Both the position numbers and the translations under genes were made by a program. Shown here one piece after another: positions 1 through 10,500 of a stretch of 64,000 bases of DNA. Source of the stretch: Amphiduros pacificus (Eukaryota > Annelida > Polychaeta > Phyllodocida > Hesionidae); contig OX439003.1 of the NCBI GenBank assembly GCA_949316495.1, forward strand, positions 45,209,725 through 45,273,724, in the 5' to 3' direction. Each line of letters begins with the position of its first letter. The first letter of the stretch is position 1. The notes beneath the pieces were generated by a model, which was not told the origin of the DNA, searched no databases, and saw only the letters and a list, made by a program, of their open reading frames with translations.

Positions 1-131
1 AAGACGTTTTGATATTCACGGAACACGGAATATCAAAACACAGAATATCAAAATAAACAGTTATCATGCAATATTGATTTCCATGTGCTTTAAGCGTTAG
101 TCTATGGTGTGTTAGGCATGGATGCATAAGT

Positions 132-371
132 CATTTATTTATTTGTGTATTTATTTGTGTGTTTGTTTGTTTGTTTGTTTGTTTGTTTGTTTGTTTGTTT
201 GTTTGTTTGTTTGTTTGTTCCTTCCTTCCTTCCTTCGTTCCTTCCTTCCTTCGTTCCTTCGTTCGTTCGTTCCTTCCTTCCATCCTTCCTTCCTTCCTTC
301 CTTCCTTCCTTCCTTCCATTAATTAATTAATTCATTCATTCATTCATTCTTTCATTCTTTCATTCATTTAT
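132..371. repeat. compound tetranucleotide microsatellite
   Basis: A run of ATTT units passes into about 13 GTTT units, then CCTT/CGTT units, then AATT and CATT units. It ends eight bases before the first LDLa exon, so it forms the 3' end of that intron and may supply its pyrimidine tract. Short ORFs on both strands here are products of the repeat. Confidence 0.95.
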
Positions 372-379
372 TGAAATAG

Positions 380-505
380 CGAAGGGACAAGCATCATGCA
401 ATGGTGGTCAGTTCATGTGTGACAGCGAGCATTGCCTTCCCATTGGATGGAGATGCGATGGAGCCGAGGACTGTGATGATGGATCCGATGAAAAAGATTG
501 CCAAG
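380..505 (+). CDS. gene 1 exon a: LDLa module 1
   Basis: Preceded by an AG acceptor at 378-379 and followed by the donor GTTTGT at 506. Phase 1 at both ends. It encodes a full LDLa core ending [16 protein letters not shown] with the acidic SDE calcium box intact. Confidence 0.88.
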
Positions 506-3500
506 GTTTGTACAGTCTTGCTCACATTCTCAAAATGTTGCAAGGAATGGGGCCATACAAAGAACAATTCCCAGACCTGGTGAATAGAGGGGATATTCCA
601 TTTAAGGAGTCATCGAAAAAGGGTGAGGGTCTGCAAAAAAAGTATTGTAGCAAGGATCTGCAAAACATGTATTGTAGCAAGGATCTACAGTCCCTAATCA
701 AGACCATGTTTGTGGCTCACCAATACACAAGAGGCTGATCAGAAAAAACAGACTTTTGCTTAATATATGTGAACAATCCCCTGAGATGTCTTGCACCCCA
801 AAATATCATTATAGGAGTGCTAATACACGAGATGATATGTGATATATTTATCTAGAGAGGAAGCCTGGGGATATTTTAAAAAGTGTATGTGACAGAGCCT
901 AAAATCCTTGGAATTCAAACCCTTAATATTTTATTGTTGATAGCACAGATGGAAAATTTTACAATCATTCTCAATTTATTATTATCATACATAATTCCTA
1001 ATCAACTATGTCTTCATAAACTTGGATTGTATAATCATTCCTGATCAAACTATCATGATTCTATATTTTAATAGTTAAACATAATAGTTTGTTTTAAGTA
1101 CTATAATAGTTTGTTTTAAGTATTTCTTATAACTGATTACATATCCAGAGGCAACTTGCGGTGCAGATCAGTTTGCTTGCGGTGACAATAGTTGTATCCC
1201 ACAAAGATGGCTGTGTGATACTGATTCGGATTGTCCTAATGGAGCTGATGAGGAGAATTGTAGTACGTATGTCTCACTGTTCTGGACTGGGAAATGGCTC
1301 ATGGGTGGGGTGTGACTCAGTGGTAAGTCTATCTCATTATTCATTGATGGGACATGACTCAGTGGTAAGTCTATCTCATTATTCATTGATGGGACATGAC
1401 TCAGTAGTAAGTCTATCTCATAATTCATTGATGGGACATGACTCAGTGATAAGTCTATCTCATTATTCATTGATGGGACATGAATCAGTGGTAAGTCTAT
1501 CTCATTATTCATTGATGGGACATGACTCAGTGGTAAGTCTATCTCATTATTCATTGATGGGACATGACTCAGTAGTAAGTCTATCTCATTCTTCATTGAT
1601 GGGACATGACTCAGTGGTAAGTCTATCTCATTATTCATTGATGGGACATGACTCAGTAATAAGTCTATCTCATGATTCATTGATGGGACATGGCACAGTG
1701 GTAAGTCTATCTCATTATTCATTGATGGGACATGACTTAGTGATAAGTCTATCTCATTATTCATTGATGGGACATGACTCAGTGGTAAGTCTTTCTCATT
1801 ATTCATTGATTGGATATGACTCAGCAGTAAGTCTTTCTCACTATTCATTGATTGGATATAACTCAGCTCTAAGTTTGTCTCATTATTCATTGATGGGGCA
1901 TGACTCAGCAGTAAGTCTGTCTCATGATTCATGGATGGGGCATGACTCAGCAGTAAGTCTAACTCATAATTCATGGATGGGGCATGACTCAGCAGTAAGT
2001 CTGTCTCAGGCTTCATGGATGGGACATGACTTGGTGGTAAGTCCATCTCATGATTCATGAGGAGGCATGACTCATTGAGTCCATCACATGATTCATGAGG
2101 AGAATTCTCATTGGCAGCTAGGTCTGTCTCATTATTTGTAGAGGGATAAGACTCAGTGGTAAGTCCATTATATGATTAATGGAGCGATATGATTCCTAGG
2201 TAAGCCTGTGTCATTATTCGTGGAAAAGATATGACTCAGTGATCAGATTGTCTCATCACCTGTGGAAAGGATATGACTCAGTGATTAGCCTGTCTCACTA
2301 CCCATGGAAAGGGTATAACTCAGTGATTAGCCTGTCTCACTACCCATGGAAAGGATAGGACTCAGTTTGTTTCATTATTCACTGACATAAGTGTATCTCA
2401 TTATTAGTGAATGGCACAAGACTCAGTGGAAGCAGGGTGTCTGTCCTGCATGGCTTCACGGAGAGATAGTGGTAACTGTTTCATAATCCCTTCAAAATTC
2501 GCCTAATAACAAAACTGTCCTGACTCCACAGAATGTGTAGATATAATGTGTGTATTATGATTTATTTTAGCGTTTACATGCGGTGTAGAGGAGTTTACAT
2601 GTGCAGATGGTAAATGTATTAAACAAGCATGGGTTTGTGACAATGACCAGGACTGCACCGATGGGTCTGACGAGAAAAACTGCACCTTTGGCAGTACTGT
2701 GCCTAGTGGTAAGGATAATGTATTGGTTGGTATACAACCATGCTTAGATAGAGTTTATAAATACATATGAATAAATGATTAAGTAAATATAAATCAGAAT
2801 TTCACCAAAGAAATGTATTTTGGAGTGGTATGTCTCATTATTCATTGATGGGTCATTACTCTGTCCATCTAAGTCCATTTCATGATTTGTGGACAAGACA
2901 TGACTCAGTGATAGGTCCATCACATGATTCATAAACAGACATCTCATTGGCAGCTAAGTCTGTCGCATTATTCGCAGAAGGATTTGACTTGGTTGTAAGT
3001 CCATTATATGATTAATGGAGCGATATGACTCCTAGGTAAGCCTGTCTCTTTATTAATGGAAGGATATGACCCGGTGATAAACCTGTTTCATTCATGAAAG
3101 GATATGACTCAGGGATCAGTTTGTCTCGTTACCTGTGGAAAGGATATGACTCCGTGATAGGTCTGTCTCATTTATTGTGAAAAGGATAATACTCAGTTAT
3201 AGGTCTGTCTCATTATTAATTGACAGAGCATGACCCATTGATAAGTGTATCTCATTATTCGTGGAATGACAAGACTCAGTGGAAGCAGGGTGTCTGTCCT
3301 GCATGGCTTCACAGAGAGATAGTGGTAACTGTTTCCCATTCCCCTCAAAATTCGCCTAATAACAAAACTGTCCTGACTCCACAGTTTGTGTAGATATAAT
3401 GTATTATGATTTATTTTAGCGTTTACATGCGGTGTAGAGGAGTTTACATGTGCAGATGGTAAATGTATTCTACAAGCATGGGTTTGTGACAATGACCGGG

Positions 3501-6500
3501 ACTGCACCGATGGGTCTGACGAGAGAAACTGCAGTACTGTGCCTCATGGTAAGGATCATGTTTTGGCTGGACATAATAAATGCATACAGATAAATGATTA
3601 AATAAATATTAACCACTATTTAACCAAACAAATGTATTTTGCAACGGGACTCATTATTCCTGGATAGGGCGCGGATTTTGCAGGAATCATATTTGAAACG
3701 TGGGATATTTTTTAATTAATATCACATTCACGACATATGCCTGCAACATGATGTATTATCCCCAAAGAGAAACCTCCAACTTTGGACTAGTCCAGCTGGA
3801 AACAATATCCAGTGTGAGAGAATACGAAATTATAAACTGTTATGTTTGAAACATTCAATAACCAATAAAACCGTCGTGAATAAAATGAAAAATTTGTGTT
3901 CAACAGTGTTAACATGCCGTTCAGATTTCGTTGACTGTGGCGAGGGTACCTGCATACCCAGAAATTGGCTGTGTGATAATGAGGAGGATTGTCCTGGAGG
4001 TACAGATGAGAGAAACTGTTCACTTCCGGTCACCTCGACGCCAAACGGTGAGGCCCCTGCCAATCTCTCTTATCAATGATTAGATTTAGAGGAGTTGTAC
4101 AGTTCTGGTTCCGGTAAAGATGTTCAGTTCTGGTGTGTACTTTTTAATGGGCGGGGGGGGGAGCAACATGGAGATCGGCAATCGGCCTCTATAACTTATA
4201 TTATAACACTCAGATAAAATGGAAAGTGTTTGCATTCATTCAAAAACAAAAACCTGCTCTTTCCAAAATAAATTTGATTAATTAATTAATATGATACTAA
4301 ATCTTACCTGTGGTCTTTTATGTGTACACGGTCATTCTTTCAACTCCAGTGACGACCCCTCATAGGTGCAGCGCCGACTTCTTTGATTGCGGGGTAACAC
4401 GTGATGGGGAATTATCTCCCAGGTGTCTCTTACCAGAATGGGTGTGCGATGGAGATATGGACTGCGAGGATGGCAGGGATGAGTTCAACTGCTCTCATGA
4501 AACAACACCTCACGTGACTGACGCTCCTGTGACATACACAGAGCAAACCACGCAACACATCACGTCAGGTCAGAGAACACACAACATTCAGGCATTTTTT
4601 ACATAATACATGTGCCTTCGGCTGGGAAAGGATGCTGTCTCTCACTGTTGTAGCTATCTCTCACTTATGCAGCTGTTTCTCCCTTGTACAGCTATCTCTC
4701 ACTGCTATAACTGTCTCTCACTGCTGTAACCATCTCTCACTTGTGCAGCTATCTCTCACTGATGCAGCTGTCTATCTCTCATTGTTGTAACTGTCTCTTA
4801 CTGTAACTATCTCTCACCTTTGCAGCTGTCTCTCACTTGTGCAGCTATCTCTCACATGTGAAGCTGTCTCTCACTTATGCAGTTGTCTCTCATTGTTGTA
4901 ATTATCTCTCACTTGTGCAGCTGTTTATCTCTCATTGTTGTTAGTGCTCCCATTGTTGTAACTATCTTTCACCTATGCAGCTGTCTCTCACTTGTGCAGC
5001 TGTCTCTCACTTATGCAGCTGTCTCTCATATGTGCAGCTATCTCTTTGTTGTTACTGCTCCCATTGTTGTAACTATCTCTCACTTATGCAGCTGTCTCTC
5101 ACTTATGCAGCTGTCTCTCATATGTGAAGCTATATCTCTGTTGTTACCGTCTCTCATTATTGTAACTATCTCTCACAAATGCAGCTGTCTCTTACTTATG
5201 CAGGTGTCTCTCATATGTGTAGCTATCTCTCTGTTGTTACTGTCTCTCATTGTTGTAACTATCTCTCACTTGTCCAGCTATCTCTCACTGATGCAGCAAT
5301 ATATCTCTCATTTACTGTAGCTATCTCTCACCTATGCAGCTGTCTCTCACTTATTGTAGCACTCTTTAAACTATGCAGCTGTCTTACCTATGCAGCTGTC
5401 TCTCACTTGTGCAGCTATCTCTTACATGTGCAGCTATCGCTCTGTTGTTACTGTATCTCATTTATGCTGTCTCTCACTTATGCAACTGTCTCTCCCTTCT
5501 GCAGCTGTCTCTCACTGTTGTAAAATAATACATCAGTTGGTGTGAACAGATTTCACAATCATTTTGTCTTTCTGATATAAACTGGCTGAAAAGAAAAGCC
5601 TTGTACCGATGCTAGTCCGTTATACTACAGATGACGTAACAATTACGTTTAAAAGGAAATGTTCCCTCTGGCGGGAAGAGCGGGAGCTCGATCCTGACTG
5701 ATGCAGCTGTCTCTCACTGTTGTAACTATCTCTCACTTGTGCAGCTATCTCTCACTGCTGTAACTATCTCTTATTGTTGTAACTGTCTTTACTGTAACTA
5801 TCTCTCACCTATGCAACTGTCTCTCACTTGTGCAGATATCTCTCACATGTGCAGCTGTCTCTCCCTTATGCAGCTGTCTCTCACTGTTGTAATTATCTCT
5901 CACTGTTGTATTTATCTCTCACTTGTACAACTGTCTCTTACTGATGCAGCTATTTATATCTCATTCTTGTAACTGTCACATACTGTTTCTAACTATCTCT
6001 CACCTATGCAGCTTTCTCTCACTTGTGCAGCTATCTCTCACTTATGCAGCTTTCTGTAACTATCTCTCACTTTTGCAGCTGTCTGTCTCATACTCGTGAA
6101 GCTGTCTGAGTAATGTTTTGAATTTTATCTGTGAAGGCCCCTTTGTGCAAAACCTTGTGGGGCCTCCACTGGCTCATTAATTAGGTCAGTAATTAGGTCA
6201 AATTGCCGATGTTGAAAACAAAGCTCTAATACAGAAATATAGGCATATTGTGAGTAATATTTCACATTTAACATAATTCTGATAAAAATTGAGTGAAAAC
6301 AACTCTATTCATTACGTACATGTTGCGCAATACATTGCATAAACTTGCAAATAAAACTGAAGTGGGGACTGGTTTAGCGTCCACCAGAGGGCAACGTAAA
6401 AATGCAACAGTGAGATTGCACCCTCTTATCAGTGGCAAATTTTACTGCAGTCAATACCTCACACTGCAACTTTTTTTTTTTTTTTAATCTCGTCACCCTT

Positions 6501-7460
6501 TCTCTCTGATCACGTTCATGCTTTTTTAAATATGTATGTAATGACTTTATTTATTTTTTATTTTTTGGATGCAACTCTAAGAGTAATAATAAATATATGT
6601 AATAATATAGACTATACAATAACAAATTGCATAATAATGATCAGAAAGGAGGAGGGCTGGTGTGTATACATCAGAGATATTTGCGCTCCGAATCCATCAC
6701 ATTTCCTTCTTTTAGCAGAATGTTTAAAATAAATATCATTATCAATACCCACGGTGAAAATAAGTTAGTAATCTTGATATGCTGTTTTCATAGAAAATTC
6801 GGGAACATTTGGTTTTATGTTAATCACAGAGTGGCTTTATGCCATTAAAGAGCAAGTGCTTGTCTGTTTTGATCATATTTTAAAATCTTAAAGTTTCTGC
6901 TACAAATTTATTTAATTTTGTATTTGTATTTATTTTCTGTCGTTGGTTGTATTCTGTTATTTATATCGTTCTGTTGTTAAGTCTCATTCTGTTTTACTAT
7001 CATTCTGTTTTTAGTACCATTCTATTCTAGTATCATTCTGATTTAGTATCATTTTATCATTACTGGTATCAATCTCTAAATGGTATAAAATTGTGTACAT
7101 CCTCTGTTTGACTAATGTATGAAGGTCCATTAATATGTTAGTCATTAACTATCTTCATGGGATATTGAGTGTTGGCAGTACATGCGGTTATAGATGTGTT
7201 GGCATGTTACAGGTGTTGTAGAGTGTCCGGTAGACTATGAGCGGTATGAAGGCAGCTGTTACCGGTTTGTGATGGGCAATGATAAGAACTGGGCGGCTGG
7301 CCAGAGGTTCTGTGGCTTGACGCCAGGGGCCCACCTCGTCTCTATTGACACTCTCAGTGAATACAACTACATCACTGTAAGATAGCTTTCTCATAGCATG
7401 CATAAAGACCAATGCTTCATAACAAGACAATACATTGAAGTACAATATATATATAGTACC

Positions 7461-7527
<67 letters not shown>

Positions 7528-10500
7528 TTTTTTACTATTTTTTAACCTCCTCACTATTTTTTAACCTCCTCAGGACACAATAGACAGACTGACACGTTCA
7601 AGTGGAATGAAATGGTGGTGGACGAGCGGATCAAGGCAGCTTGGCACTGATAACTTCTTCTGGGATAATGGAGGTCAAGGTCAGAATGATTTTTGCTATA
7701 AATTGTTGAATTTTGCTAAATTTATAAATCAAGTATTGTCTGAATCAAGAAATTTGTTTTGCCCCTTTTAATAATGTATCATCATATTTGAATACAGAAG
7801 CGCCAATCACATTGGACAAGTGGAGGTCAGGCGAGCCTAATAACCATGGGGGCAATGAAGATAAACTGGCCCTCTTTTATGGGAGTGATAGCAGGTGGGG
7901 CTATGTGGACATGCGAGGTGCCACCCATTACCTGAGATTTATATGTGAATATGACTTGGGTTTAGCAGGTACAGCATATTTCTCTTGTCTTCATTATCTT
8001 TTATCTCATTCAATCATTTATATAATTATTATATTTATATCAGGCATTTTTATGCCTGAAGATATGCTTTTCTAATAATTGGTTATTGTCCTCACAGTTT
8101 CCACCACAGAAGCCCCCCTGCCCTCCACGGTGGCGCCCCCTCGCGTCAGATGTCCAGCGGGCACGTTTACGTGTACGCATCCGGACTCCTTCCTGAGATG
8201 CATAGTACCATCATGGGTGTGTGATGGGGAGGCAGACTGTCAGGGTGGCACTGATGAAGATGGCTGCTCTGATGGGAAATTTGTCACCTCTGAAAAGCCG
8301 ATTCCACAATATACCACAACTGAACGCCAGACTGTAGAACCCACAGCTGAACCCACTTCGTCTCAGCCACGAGGTAACAAGAGATAATGTTCAAGCATAT
8401 GATATTATAACTTCTATATTGCCTATATTCCTATTATGCCCATATTGCCTATATTGCCAAAAAATGCCTATATTGCAAATAATGCCAATACTTTATGTTT
8501 ATTGTATCTTGATTCAATGCCATCTTTATACATCGCCTGTTGAAGATCAAAATATCCTGGTACTAAGCGTCTCCAAGTTGTCAAAAATCTAAATAACACT
8601 TATATTCTAAATTGACAGTAACTTTTAAAACGGTTCTCACCAATTATGTGTAATTGTTCAGATCAAATATGAATTAAGCTGATTAATTATGAATGAAATA
8701 TAACTTAGATCCCGGATTAAAACAGGAAAATATTGTACCAGGTCCTACATTTAGCAGGAAATCTAGTCCAATATAACTGGAGTTATAAACTGAGGTATTC
8801 TATATTGATGATAACTCTCATCTAATTAAGGCTTATCATGTGTATTTTGAGTATCAAGATATGAAGCGATCTAAAAGCAACTTTTAAAAAAACAATTTTA
8901 AAAATCCTTGTCTAGATTCATTGTTGAACCATATACTATTTTTCTTCTTTTGTTTAAATCTCTATTTAAAGTACTCTTTCTAATAATGTCTCAGAACGTT
9001 AACAGAAATATTGAAAGGCGTTTTGTGAAAGCATCTTTAATGAGCAACTAATTTTGTGCTCATTACAGAATTTGAGGACAATTCAAAGGACAGCACTGTC
9101 CCCTAATGTTTTCAGCTCTTTACAGGAAATAACAAGGTTTAGTGAACATTTAGACTGAACATTAGACTTTATATAACCAGTAAATCACGTATGGAGGAAC
9201 CTTCCGGTTTTTTTGGCCTTCCAAGTAGTAAAGATGGATTTGGAATTGATTCTGTCATAGAGCTCAGTAGTGCAGCTCCTTGAGTATGTGAGGGATGTGC
9301 TTAAATGTCCTGATCTTCCCTACTACACGCGCTGTAGAGTTCTGCATTAAATGGCAGATATGTTTCTAATGTGATAGTTGTCCCTGTTTTCATAGACTTG
9401 TGTTAGCATGTTCATGTCAGAGTCATTTCCATTGAGCCAATCTCATATCTAAGATATGAGTGACTTGCTTTGCACAAATCAGCATTTCAGTTTTGCAATC
9501 ATTTATTGCTTCATTTATTTGCAAAAAGGAAGGCTATGACAAATGTAATATTCAAGCTCAAATCTAGAAATGTCAACTTCATTGTCACTTGGCATGTCCA
9601 TGGATGTTAATATCTGAGTGTTGTCAGTGTAGATATGGTAACTGAGTCCATATTTTGCAATAGTCTCAGTACGTTAACATCTCACTCATAATAGGCTTTG
9701 CAATAATGAAACTTAATAGCACAATATATTTTCTTTCTTTCTACGCAGATGTATGTCTTCCTGACTACTTTACACATGAAGGCAGCTGCTATAGATTTGT
9801 GATGTACACTGACAGGAACTGGGAAGGAGCTCAGGGAGTGTGTACCAAGGTGCCCGGGGGACATCTGGTCTCCATTAACAGTCTCAGAGAATATACCTAC
9901 ATAATAGTAAGTGGGCTATGTTGCATATTGACTTGCAAATACCACCCTTTTATTCCTTATACAATGCAGATACAGGTGTCTTAAAATCTTTGATATTTCT
10001 TGGTTATTAATCAATTGAATGTAGTTCAAGAAGCTATCTGATGGTTTTCTAACCTCCTCAGAACACAATAGATAGTCTGGTCCCTGGAAGTGGAATGAAA
10101 TGGTGGTGGACGAGCGGATCAAGGCAGCTAGGCACTGATAACTTCTTCTGGGATAATGGTGATCAAGGTCAGCATGACCTTTACTCTGAAAATAGTTGAT
10201 TTATTAATGAAGATTACACATTAAATATTATTCCATGAAAAGTTGAATTTTGCACTTTTATGACTGTAAGATTGTATCTATAAATCAAGTATTGTTTGAA
10301 TCATGAAATTTGTTTTGGCCCTTTTATGAATGTATCATCATATTTGAATACAGAAACACCTATAACACTGGACAAATGGAGATCTGGCGAGCCTAACAAC
10401 CAGGGGGGCAATGAGGATAAAGTGGCCCTCTTTTATGGGAATGGTCGATGGGGCTATGTGGACATGCGAGGTGCCACCCATAGCCTGAGATATATATGCG

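Larger units (their letters stand above)
2075..3640 (+). repeat. tandem segmental duplication carrying LDLa exons c and d
   Basis: Two adjacent copies (about 2075-2830 and 2905-3640) offset by about 850 bases. Matching landmarks include the stretch around GGTGTCTGTCCTGCATGG before each exon, the shared acceptor TTTATTTTAG, the LDLa exon, the donor GTAAGGAT, and the AAATGTATTTTG motif afterwards. Near-identity inside introns shows a recent unequal exchange, probably promoted by the 42-bp repeats that run through both copies. Confidence 0.88.

Noticed and set aside
1161-2060. Long ORFs on both strands (about 300 codons) as a repeat-protein gene
   Set aside because: They exist because a stop-free 42-bp unit is a multiple of three; the real LDLa exon reads in another frame and ends at a good donor at 1263.
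4877-5972. Leu/Ser/Cys-rich membrane-like ORFs
   Set aside because: Derived from the 19-bp array; hydrophobicity is an effect of the CTCTCACTTATGCAG-type unit.
7398-7583. 61-codon ORF with Tyr/Ile run
   Set aside because: (TA)n microsatellite in the short intron of CTLD-1.
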